The notes beneath the pieces are model-generated. The model saw only the letters and a list, made by a program, of their open reading frames with translations. It ran no database searches and was not told where the DNA came from. Positions 1-5,319 of a stretch of DNA of 7,875 nt are shown here, piece after piece. The position numbers were made by a program, and so were the translations under genes. Every line of letters begins with the position of its first letter. Position 1 is the first letter of the stretch. Where the stretch lies: NCBI GenBank assembly GCA_014728185.1, contig WJMB01000229.1, positions 1-7,875 of the forward strand. Reading direction: 5' to 3'. This DNA comes from Candidatus Coatesiibacteriota bacterium. GTDB lineage: Bacteria > RBG-13-66-14.

Positions 1-1236
1 ATCAGCACACCGTGGGAGCGCTATGAGGTGCTGGACAAGATGGCCGATGTTCTTCATCGGGTGGGCCGCTGGGAGGAGCAGCGGGCCAAACTGGATGAAT
101 GCCTGGCGCTGCTCGGGGAGCTGGGCGATAAAGCCCTGATAGCGCGCATTCTGAACAAAAATGGTATGGTCAACAACTACCTGGGCGATGCTGAACTATC
201 GCTGGCCCACCTCAACAGGGCCGTGGAGCTGGCCTCCAGTCTGGATGACAAACTTTTGTTGAGCAATGTCTACATAAACATCGGCCATATCTATACCGAT
301 AAGGGACAGTACGATTTGGCCGAGGAAAACCTGACGATCGCCCTGGAAATCGTCCGGAGCAATCCGGATAACCAGGCCGAGCTGGCCTCCTGCAGGATGG
401 CCCTGGGGTCGCTCAACAGCCTGTTCTCCAAATACGATCAAGCCCTTTACTGGTACGAGAAGACGGCGGATATCCTGCTGGAATCCGGCTGCCTGGAGGA
501 TCAATCCTCCTTACTAGGCAATATGGGCATCGTTCACATGAATATGGGGCACTTCGACAAGGCCGACGACTTTTTTCGCGACGCCCTCGTTATCTGCCGC
601 AAGCAGGGTGTCAAGCGTAAAATCGCCGTGATCTACGGCAATATGGGACAGCTCTACCGGATGCGCGGCGATTTCTCCGGCGCGATCGAACTGATCGAAC
701 GGCAGATCGATATCGCCCGACAAATCGGTGATATCTCACAGGTTACCGTCGCTATTTATAACAAAGCCGACACCTATAAGTATTCCGGGGATTACGCCGC
801 CGCGTTGAAGCTCATCAAGCAGGGGCAATCGCTGGCCGAGGAGCTCCAGAACGCCCTCTTCATTGCGGTCTTTCGCGTTCTCGAGGCCGAGTGCGTCTAC
901 GGCCTCGGGGATTACGCCACCGCCGAGGACCTGGCCGAAGAGGGGTTGCGGATGGCCGAGCGGGTCAGGTTCCCCGATGCTATCTACGACGCCGAGGTGC
1001 TGCGGGCCAGGCTGCTGGCCCGGCGCGACCCCGCCGCCGGGCTGGAGGCCCTCGACGCCCTGCTGGAGAAGTACGCCGATCCCAAGCGGCTAGCCCTGCT
1101 GAGCTACCACCGCTACCGGATCAGCGGAAACGGGGAGCACCGCCGCTTGGCGCGGGAACGAATCGCCGCGCTCTACGAACAGACGCCGGATTACCAGTAC
1201 GAAAACATCCTCGAGGAGCTGCACCGCGACGACTGA
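1..1236 (+). CDS. Tetratricopeptide-repeat protein, C-terminal part (5' end outside window)
   Basis: The reading frame is open from the first base (starting I-S-T-P-W-E-R-Y-E-V), so the gene begins upstream; 411 residues are visible. A GTG at 28 is in frame but has no reason to be the start, because TPR-like sequence runs through it. The visible part is almost entirely helical repeats of about 40 residues with the usual TPR signature: small residues, then N-x-G, Y, G-D/G-x-Y/F, and A-L. Examples are NIGHIYTDKGQYDLAEENL, GNMGIVHMNMGHFDKADDF and GNMGQLYRMRGDFSGAIEL. I count roughly eight or nine repeats. There is no signal peptide or membrane segment in the visible part. Arrays with this spacing often form the C-terminal half of large signalling proteins (kinase, AAA or cyclase N-termini), but that N-terminus cannot be seen, so function is limited to a protein-protein scaffold. 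GC content rises sharply near base 880, from roughly 40-60 % to about 70 %. Confidence 0.85.
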   Translation: MSTPWERYEVLDKMADVLHRVGRWEEQRAKLDECLALLGELGDKALIARILNKNGMVNNYLGDAELSLAHLNRAVELASSLDDKLLLSNVYINIGHIYTDKGQYDLAEENLTIALEIVRSNPDNQAELASCRMALGSLNSLFSKYDQALYWYEKTADILLESGCLEDQSSLLGNMGIVHMNMGHFDKADDFFRDALVICRKQGVKRKIAVIYGNMGQLYRMRGDFSGAIELIERQIDIARQIGDISQVTVAIYNKADTYKYSGDYAAALKLIKQGQSLAEELQNALFIAVFRVLEAECVYGLGDYATAEDLAEEGLRMAERVRFPDAIYDAEVLRARLLARRDPAAGLEALDALLEKYADPKRLALLSYHRYRISGNGEHRRLARERIAALYEQTPDYQYENILEELHRDD

Positions 1237-1238
1237 GC

Positions 1239-1275
1239 CGGCGCTTGCGCCGATATTGACGTCCGCTCCGGCGGA
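1239..1275 (+). terminator. Two small GC-rich hairpins after the TPR gene, possible weak terminator
   Basis: Directly after the TPR stop codon lies CGGCGC-TT-GCGCCG (1239-1252), a perfect 6-bp inverted repeat with a very tight loop. A second hairpin, TCCGC-TCCG-GCGGA (1262-1275), follows. Neither is followed by a T-run, so intrinsic termination is doubtful. They could instead protect a 3' end. Confidence 0.25.
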
Positions 1276-1319
1276 ACGACGATGCTAGATTGGTTATCTC
1301 GGCCGCTCCGGGCTATGCT
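1257..1319 (+). promoter_or_regulatory. Weak promoter candidates upstream of the first secreted paralog
   Basis: Two weak sigma70-like pairs can be drawn: TTGACG (1257-1262) with GATGCT (1281-1286) at 18 bp, and TTGGTT (1290-1295) with TATGCT (1314-1319) at 18 bp. The first has a good -35 and a poor -10, the second the reverse. The 131-base gap leaves room for a separate promoter, but neither pair is convincing alone. Confidence 0.2.
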
Positions 1320-1367
1320 TAACCTGTAGATTGACGCCGGATCTCTCCACCACGCGGGAGAACGACT

Positions 1368-1865
1368 ATGAAGCCGCTTTCCACCATTCTAATCCTCGGC
1401 GTGCTGGTTTCCGCCTCAGGAGCCGGCCTGGTCTGCGAGGCGGACTGCCCGAACTGCGGCTACGAATCCGCGGCGCTCCACCTGGGCGGCGGGATGAACC
1501 CCCTGTTCAGCTACGTCCTCTACCTGGACGAGGACGCCGAACGCCTGGTCAGCGTGGGTTTCGACGCCGCGCCGGCCTTCTTCGCCGCCCTGGGTGTCGA
1601 GGAGCCGCCCGCCCTCTCCGCCGAGTACTGGGAGCTCTTCGAGGACAATTACGAGCTGTACACCGAGGTGATGAACGGCTGGACCCCGCCGGAGACGCTG
1701 ACCGTGGCGACCGTCCCCGAGGGGCTCCGGGTAACCCTCGACGGCGCGCCCCTCGACGCCGACTCACCGACGTTGCTTCGCGCGGCCCCGCTGGATGAAT
1801 CAACCCCCTGCCCGCACTGCGGCCGGACCGGGCTTGACATCAAACAGACCGGCGTCTGGGACTAG
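1368..1865 (+). CDS. Secreted double-CxxC protein, paralog 1 of 3
   Basis: The protein has 165 residues. The ATG at 1368 is preceded by GGGAG with a 7-base spacer. Residues 1-20 form a short signal peptide (K at 2, hydrophobic 6-14, then S-A-S-G-A-G), so the protein should be exported by Sec. The mature protein starts with a CPNCGY motif (Cys27, Cys30) and ends with CPHCG (Cys148, Cys151) followed by the terminal G-V-W-D. Between them are an LGGGMNP segment, a stretch likely to be beta structure (YVLYLDEDAERLVSVGFD) and an acidic aromatic helix (EYWELFEDNYELY). The two CxxC knuckles could fold together into one zinc ribbon, or form disulfides outside the cytoplasm. An extra Cys23 lies close to the predicted cleavage site, but there is no good lipobox around it. 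The same layout recurs in the two next genes. I do not recognise the family, and no function can be assigned. Confidence 0.8.
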   Translation: MKPLSTILILGVLVSASGAGLVCEADCPNCGYESAALHLGGGMNPLFSYVLYLDEDAERLVSVGFDAAPAFFAALGVEEPPALSAEYWELFEDNYELYTEVMNGWTPPETLTVATVPEGLRVTLDGAPLDADSPTLLRAAPLDESTPCPHCGRTGLDIKQTGVWD

Positions 1866-1976
1866 CCGACGGCTGGATTGCCGGTACTGGATATCGACGA
1901 GTCGGCGCCGGCCCACTTAAGCATGGGGGTCATCACAAGATTTTGGGCCAACATTGATAACCATAGGGAGCTGCAT

Positions 1977-2019
1977 CGAGTAGAAGCCTCGATAATTGCC
2001 GGCGGAAGTCTTCTACTCG
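1977..2019. repeat. Perfect 10-bp inverted repeat with 23-base loop
   Basis: CGAGTAGAAG (1977-1986) is exactly complementary to CTTCTACTCG (2010-2019), separated by 23 bases that contain GCCGGC. GCCTC and GAGGC at the inner-left and outer-right edges allow an alternative pairing. There is no T-run, so it is not an obvious terminator. It could be a protein-binding site, an RNA stem-loop or a remnant of a mobile element. Confidence 0.6.
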
Positions 2020-2122
2020 TGAGGCCGTCTGGCTGTAGCAGGTTATAAACCAAGCGATAAGCCGCTGTTAGCGTATCACATACTACCTGCCGCCAAACCT
2101 TTGTGGGGAACCAACCGCCCCA

Positions 2123-2152
2123 GGCCTCAGACAATACGGCCTCAGGCAATAC
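2123..2152. repeat. 15-bp tandem repeat, two copies, one mismatch
   Basis: GGCCTCAGACAATAC (2123-2137) is directly followed by GGCCTCAGGCAATAC (2138-2152). The copies differ at one base. The unit length is a multiple of three, so it would repeat five residues in any frame. It lies inside the low-GC gap and most likely arose by slippage. Confidence 0.8.
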
Positions 2153-2190
2153 AAAGAACAAAACGATATTGATTGCCACTAAGCGATAGC

Positions 2191-2219
2191 ATGACAATGG
2201 CGGAAGTATGAGCTATAAA
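2191..2219 (+). promoter_or_regulatory. Predicted sigma70-type promoter for paralogs 2 and 3
   Basis: ATGACA (2191-2196) and TATAAA (2214-2219) are 17 bp apart, and each matches the sigma70 consensus at five of six positions. Transcription would start near 2226, leaving a leader of about 110 bases before the ATG at 2335. The site lies in the low-GC gap, so matches are somewhat more likely by chance there than in the rest of the window. Confidence 0.45.
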
Positions 2220-2334
2220 GCACTGAATGACAATCTATTGGCGAGAAGTAACGTCCAGAAACGAGTGACAACCCCTTCCATTTCAGCCAAAGGTACCGAG
2301 CATTCTTGCCGCCCCCCCTCCCCGGGAGGTCCTC

Positions 2335-2838
2335 ATGCGACGCTCACCCGCTCCCCTCATCCTGATCCTGGCCCTGAGTCTCTCCGTTCCAGCCCGCGCC
2401 GGGGCCATCGTCGGCGGCCGCTGCGACGAGTGCGGCTACGCCACCGACGAGTTCTTCTGGGGCCGGGGGATGGACCCGGGCGCCGTGACCCTGATCTACC
2501 GTGACACAACCGACGATGGCTTTCACACCGTGGCCTTCAGCTTCGTACTCCAGCACGCCGTCGAGGCCGGCCTGGACCTCGACGTCGAGCGGGACTGGTA
2601 CGAATACAAGACCGAGCACCTCGAGGAGATTCTCGAACTCGAGGAAGCTTTCAGCGCGCCGGACGTCCTGGGCGAGCTGGCCGTCGAGGGCGGGCTGCCC
2701 GTCTGGGTCTCCCTCGATGCCGCCGAGGGCGGGGCCATGGATTGGGTCCACGTCGACGATCCCTTCGACGGCGAGTACGCCTGCCCCAACTGCGGCGCCG
2801 ACGCCCTGGTCTTCGAACAGCTAGGCTGGTGGGATTAA
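2335..2838 (+). CDS. Secreted double-CxxC protein, paralog 2 of 3
   Basis: The protein has 167 residues. The ATG at 2335 follows a strong GGGAGGT (2324-2330) with a 4-base spacer. Residues 1-22 are a typical Sec signal peptide: RR at 2-3, hydrophobic 8-18, and cleavage expected after A-R-A. The mature protein begins almost at once with CDECGY (Cys30, Cys33), then an FWGRGMDP segment shared in form with the two neighbours. A beta-rich middle follows (TLIYRDTTDDGFHTVAFSF), then a very acidic helix (YKTEHLEEILELEEAF). It ends with CPNCG (Cys150, Cys153) and G-W-W-D. Apart from the four cysteines there are none in the mature chain, which fits either one zinc site or two disulfides. It is 50 bases upstream of paralog 3 and probably co-transcribed with it from the promoter candidate at 2191-2219. 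The family is unknown to me. Strong acidity and export suggest a periplasmic or surface role. Confidence 0.8.
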   Translation: MRRSPAPLILILALSLSVPARAGAIVGGRCDECGYATDEFFWGRGMDPGAVTLIYRDTTDDGFHTVAFSFVLQHAVEAGLDLDVERDWYEYKTEHLEEILELEEAFSAPDVLGELAVEGGLPVWVSLDAAEGGAMDWVHVDDPFDGEYACPNCGADALVFEQLGWWD

Positions 2839-2888
2839 TCGACCCCGCGGCCCTGGATCAGCGCTTTGTCCCGCAACGGAGGAACGCT

Positions 2889-3443
2889 ATGCGGCGCGGC
2901 AGAAGAATTAATCCGCAAGCTAGCCCAAGATCACTCCAGCGTCTGACGGTCCTCGTTCTCTCCCTGGCCTTCGCCGCTCCCGCCTCGGCCGGGGGCATCT
3001 ACCGGGCCGAGTGCCCACGCTGCGGCTACACGCAGGACGAGCTCTGGCACGGTCGGGGCATCGAGAACCCCTTCGCCCGCTACGCCGTCTACACCGCCGT
3101 CAAGTGGGGGATGGTTGTCAGCGTCGAGTTCGATCTATCTTTCGAGTTCGGCGAACTCGTCGGCTACGACTTCCAGCCGATCCGCCGTTCGGTTAAGGTC
3201 TGGGAGGTGCTGGAGGATTACCGGGAGGAGTACCGGGATTTTTTCGACGCCTGGGAAGCGCCGGTCGTGCTCGACACTGACGCCTGGCCCCGGGGCGCCG
3301 AGATCGTTTCGGACCGCCCCGAGTCCCACGTGATCCCATCTCTGCGCCGCCTGGACGGCATCTGGGAGGAGGACGCCGTCTTCACCTGCCCCTCCTGCGT
3401 CGCCGAGACTTTGATCTTTCTCGAGGTCGGCCTCTGGGATTGA
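2889..3443 (+). CDS. Secreted double-CxxC protein, paralog 3 of 3
   Basis: The protein has 184 residues from the ATG at 2889, which has GGAGG (2878-2882) six bases upstream. The frame stays open further upstream to an ATG at 2742, but that start would lie inside paralog 2 and add an arginine-rich non-natural N-terminus, so I reject it. The n-region is long (18 residues, many Arg), followed by a hydrophobic core at 19-30 and cleavage expected after A-S-A (residue 34). The mature chain starts with CPRCGY (Cys42, Cys45), then WHGRGIENP, a beta-like stretch, an acidic aromatic helix (VWEVLEDYREEYRDFFDAW), and CPSC (Cys167, Cys170) before the final G-L-W-D. Here the second knuckle reads CPSCVA, without the glycine present in the other two. 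It is probably the last gene of a unit with paralog 2. Function is unknown. Confidence 0.8.
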   Translation: MRRGRRINPQASPRSLQRLTVLVLSLAFAAPASAGGIYRAECPRCGYTQDELWHGRGIENPFARYAVYTAVKWGMVVSVEFDLSFEFGELVGYDFQPIRRSVKVWEVLEDYREEYRDFFDAWEAPVVLDTDAWPRGAEIVSDRPESHVIPSLRRLDGIWEEDAVFTCPSCVAETLIFLEVGLWD

Positions 3444-3467
3444 ACGCCCGTCACCGGCGCGGCGGCG

Positions 3468-3497
3468 TTGCGTCTATACCGTCGCCGGGGTTATAAT
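3468..3497 (+). promoter_or_regulatory. Promoter of tRNA-Leu
   Basis: A perfect TATAAT (3492-3497) lies 12 bases before the tRNA, with TTGCGT (3468-3473) 18 bp upstream as a partial -35. Initiation near 3504 would give a very short 5' leader for RNase P to remove. Confidence 0.6.
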
Positions 3498-3509
3498 CCC
3501 GTCGACAAT

Positions 3510-3596
3510 GCCGGGATGGCGGAATAGGTAGACGCAGCGGACTTAAAATCCGCCGGGCTGACCCCCGTGCCGGTTCGAGTCCGGCTCTCGGCACCA
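3510..3596 (+). tRNA. tRNA-Leu (anticodon UAA), CCA encoded
   Basis: The 87-base gene folds as a class II tRNA. The acceptor stem GCCGGGA (3510-3516) pairs with TCTCGGC (3586-3592) with one G-U pair, followed by discriminator A and an encoded CCA (3594-3596). The anticodon stem GCGGA/TCCGC encloses the loop CTTAAAA, giving anticodon UAA at 3544-3546 (reads UUA and, by wobble, UUG). There is a long variable arm, as expected for leucine tRNAs, and a T arm CCGG-TTCGAGT-CCGG. It reads UUA/UUG codons, which should be rare in this GC-rich coding sequence. Confidence 0.95.
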
Positions 3597-3601
3597 TTGA
3601 C

Positions 3602-3629
3602 GAACGAGGACCCCGCGGGGTCCTCGTTC
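3602..3629. terminator. Strong hairpin, probable terminator after tRNA-Leu and maybe both directions
   Basis: GAACGAGGACCCC (3602-3614) and GGGGTCCTCGTTC (3617-3629) are perfectly complementary over 13 bp around a central GC. The T-tract on the + strand is poor (TCTTG). The hairpin sits between the tRNA and the convergent lipoprotein gene that ends at 3661, so it may stop transcription from both sides. Confidence 0.65.
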
Positions 3630-3660
3630 TCTTGCAGAGCCGCTATGTCGCCGTGGGAGG

Positions 3661-4506
3661 TCAATCAGCGGGCTCGGGCTCGTCGAAACTCACGCCGCGA
3701 TGGTCCATTCCCGGCGCGGCGCCGGAGAGCCAGGCCGGGTCCAGGGGCTCGTAACCGCGCTGGAGCAAAGCGATGAGCTCGAGCAGGCGTTGCCGCTCGG
3801 GACCGTAGCTCGGTCCTGAGTCCAGGGCGGCGAAGAGGCGCGTCTCGGCCGTAGTCGGTTCGTCGGCGGCCAGGTCCAGCAGCGCCGCCAGGTAATCGGC
3901 CCGCCAGTCGACGGTCTGCGCCAGGAAGCGGGCGGCGTCGGCGTGACGGCGGGCCTCGGCGGGGCGATCCAGGACCGCCGCCGTCAGTGCCCGGGCCAGG
4001 TGGGGGCGTGGGTCCGTCGGCGCCAGGTAGCAGGCGGCCCGCAGCTCGACCAGAGCGCGCCGGAGCTCGCCGCGCCGCACCCGGGTCAGGCCGAGCAGAT
4101 AGCGCAGGTCGGGGCGCAGCGGGTCAGCGGCCAGGGCGTCCTCGAGCAGCGTGGCGGCGGCGGAGTGATCCCCCCGGGCCAGCAGGCGGCGCGCTCCCAG
4201 ACCGGGCGCCGGGTCCGCGCCGTAATCGAGGGGCTCATCGAGATCGGCGAAGAGAGGCGGCTGGGCCGTCGAGAAACCGTCGGGCGGGGTCAGCTCGCGC
4301 GGCGGGGCGTCTTCGGCGCTCCGGCCGCACGCAGCGGCCAGCTCGCCGGCGCGGTGGGGATCGCCGTAGAGGCGCAGCGCCAGGGCCGTGAAGTCCTCCG
4401 AGGGTAGCACCTTGACGACGCCCTCCGCCGGCGGCTCCTCGACTTCACGGCAGGCGATCGTTAATGAGAGCGCCGGGAGGATCAGCAGGGAAGCCGCGCG
4501 CCTCAC
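3661..4506 (-). CDS. Lipoprotein with LysM-like segment and tetratricopeptide repeats
   Basis: The protein has 281 residues from a GTG at 4506-4504. This start overlaps the stop of the upstream hydrolase gene in the sequence GTGA, so translation is probably coupled. The frame runs on upstream inside the hydrolase gene, but that stretch is arginine-rich shadow sequence. Residues 1-18 are a signal peptide ending in L-T-I-A, with Cys19 as the expected lipidated residue. Residues 30-75 resemble a LysM module: VKVLPSEDFTALALRLYGDP, then a helix, then P-P-R-E-L-T-P-P. Residues about 104-255 are alpha-helical TPR-like repeats, clearest at RGDHSAAATLLEDALAADP and RRGELRRALVELRAACYLAP. LysM binds peptidoglycan in known proteins and TPRs bind partners, so a scaffold anchored to membrane and wall is a reasonable inference. 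The LysM call is degenerate and less sure than the lipobox and TPRs. Confidence 0.75.
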   Translation of the reverse strand: MRRAASLLILPALSLTIACREVEEPPAEGVVKVLPSEDFTALALRLYGDPHRAGELAAACGRSAEDAPPRELTPPDGFSTAQPPLFADLDEPLDYGADPAPGLGARRLLARGDHSAAATLLEDALAADPLRPDLRYLLGLTRVRRGELRRALVELRAACYLAPTDPRPHLARALTAAVLDRPAEARRHADAARFLAQTVDWRADYLAALLDLAADEPTTAETRLFAALDSGPSYGPERQRLLELIALLQRGYEPLDPAWLSGAAPGMDHRGVSFDEPEPAD

Positions 4507-5126
4507 GAGACCAGGAAGGGGTTGGCGGACTTCTCGGCGCCGATGGTGGTCGACGGGCCGTGGCCGGGCAGCACGACGGTCTCCGCGGGCAGGGTCAGCA
4601 GGTGGCGCTGGATGCCCTTGAAGAGTTGGCTCTCGTTGCCGCCGGGCAGGTCGGTGCGTCCCACGCCTCCGGCGAAGAGGACGTCGCCGGAGCAGACGCA
4701 GGCGTCGCGAGCGCTGTACAAGACCACCGAGCCCGGGGAGTGGCCGGGCAGATGTCTGACCTGAAGCTTGAGCTCGGGAAAGTCGAGCAACGCCGGGTAG
4801 GGGGTGAACTCGGGCCAAAAGCTGGGCGCGGGGCCGAAGTCGGGCATCCAGTCGCTGCGCAGCATCTCGACCCACAGACCGTCGTCGGGCTGCAGGTAGA
4901 CCCGCAGACCGTGACGGCGGGCCAGCTCGCCGGCGGCGCCCAGGTGATCGGGGTGGCCGTGGGTCAGGGCGACGGCGACGGGTTCCCGACCGGCGTCGCT
5001 CAGGGCCTCGTTGATGCGCTCGGGCTCGGCGCCGGGATCGACGACCAGGGCCTCGCCCGGACCACAGGGCCAGAGGTAGCAGTTCATCTGCAGGGGACCG
5101 ACGACGACGACGCTGGGACGGGACAC
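4503..5126 (-). CDS. Metallo-beta-lactamase-fold hydrolase, glyoxalase II / YcbL-like
   Basis: The protein has 207 residues. The start is the GTG at 5126-5124, preceded by GGGAGGT three bases away; the frame continues upstream without a better start, but those residues look non-coding and would pass through the promoter. All metal ligands of the family are visible: THGHPDH (55-61: His56, His58, Asp60, His61), His129 in LPGHSPG, Asp148 in SGDVLF and His189 in LPGHGP. This predicts a two-metal site. The end, G-R-T-D-L-P-G-G then a VVLPGHGPSTTIGAEKSANP stretch, is characteristic of short glyoxalase II-like enzymes such as YcbL (GloC), which hydrolyse S-lactoylglutathione or related thioesters. 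The exact substrate here is unknown, and other thioesters or small molecules are possible. It has no signal peptide, so it acts in the cytoplasm. It is first in an operon with the lipoprotein gene. Confidence 0.9.
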   Translation of the reverse strand: MSRPSVVVVGPLQMNCYLWPCGPGEALVVDPGAEPERINEALSDAGREPVAVALTHGHPDHLGAAGELARRHGLRVYLQPDDGLWVEMLRSDWMPDFGPAPSFWPEFTPYPALLDFPELKLQVRHLPGHSPGSVVLYSARDACVCSGDVLFAGGVGRTDLPGGNESQLFKGIQRHLLTLPAETVVLPGHGPSTTIGAEKSANPFLVS

Positions 5127-5189
5127 GTTACCTCCCGATAGGGCTGCGATGAAACGGCGTTGTTGTGTTGCGCAGGATGCGCTTCTCCA

Positions 5190-5198
5190 ATTGTAGCA
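5190..5198 (-). promoter_or_regulatory. Extended -10 promoter of the hydrolase-lipoprotein operon
   Basis: On the - strand the sequence reads TGCTACAAT (5198-5190): a TG extension plus TACAAT, five of six to consensus. No good -35 is present at 15-18 bp, which is usual for extended -10 promoters. Initiation near 5183 leaves a leader of about 57 bases, containing a small TGCGC/GCGCA hairpin. Confidence 0.5.
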
Positions 5199-5242
5199 TG
5201 ATCGGGAGTGATAAACCGGCCCGGCCGTTGACCTTGTCGCTG

Positions 5243-5271
5243 TTGACACCCGCCCACCGGGTCGGTACAAT
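5243..5271 (+). promoter_or_regulatory. Near-consensus sigma70 promoter of yidC
   Basis: TTGACA (5243-5248) is a perfect -35, followed after exactly 17 bp by TACAAT (5266-5271), five of six to the -10 consensus. Transcription should start near 5278, about 42 bases before the GTG start. This is the strongest promoter in the window and suggests constitutive, high expression. Confidence 0.8.
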
Positions 5272-5319
5272 CCCCTCCGATTACACCGCTGGTTAAGTTA
5301 CCGACAATAAGGAGTTTCG

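Larger units (their letters stand above)
1866..2334. other. 469-base low-GC gap between paralogs 1 and 2; no firm gene
   Basis: From about 1921 to 2280 GC is close to 49 %, against about 65-70 % on both sides. No gene can be supported with confidence. On the - strand a frame is open from a TTG at 2197 to a TAG at 1862-1864, giving 111 residues. Its N-terminus is hydrophobic and signal-peptide-like (INIVLFFVLPEAVLSEA), but there is no ribosome binding site, and it resembles no family I know. On the + strand one frame is open from 1878 to 2189 except for two close stops at 2046 and 2058, which could be a decayed gene. The gap also holds a perfect inverted repeat, a short tandem repeat and a promoter candidate, listed separately. 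It could be an inserted or decaying segment, or an AT-rich regulatory region. Confidence 0.5.

Noticed and set aside
1425..1440. Paralog 1 as a lipoprotein with Cys23 lipidated
   Set aside because: The residues before Cys23 are A-G-L-V, with Val instead of Ala, Gly or Ser directly before the Cys, so the lipobox is not met.
2742..2888. Upstream extension of paralog 3 to an ATG at 2742
   Set aside because: It would overlap paralog 2 by about 100 bases and add an arginine-rich stretch before the signal peptide. The ATG at 2889 has a good GGAGG and gives a normal export signal.
3443..3469. AACGCC/GGCGTT inverted repeat after paralog 3 as a terminator
   Set aside because: Only 6 bp with a 15-base loop and no T-run, and it overlaps the tRNA promoter region. 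Chance is likely in such GC-rich sequence.
4507..4875. Long arginine-rich extension of the lipoprotein frame on the - strand
   Set aside because: It lies in another frame of the hydrolase gene, is dominated by Arg, Pro and Leu as expected for shadow frames in GC-rich DNA, and would bury the signal peptide and lipobox.
3943..5141. Long + strand frames opposite the hydrolase and lipoprotein genes
   Set aside because: They are rich in Gly, Ala, Gln and Arg, lack recognisable motifs, and mirror genes with complete catalytic or lipoprotein signatures.
5127..5270. N-terminal extension of the hydrolase to 5270
   Set aside because: It would begin at a start codon within the yidC promoter and pass through the predicted promoter of its own operon. 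The GTG at 5126 has a strong ribosome binding site and starts right at the family fold.
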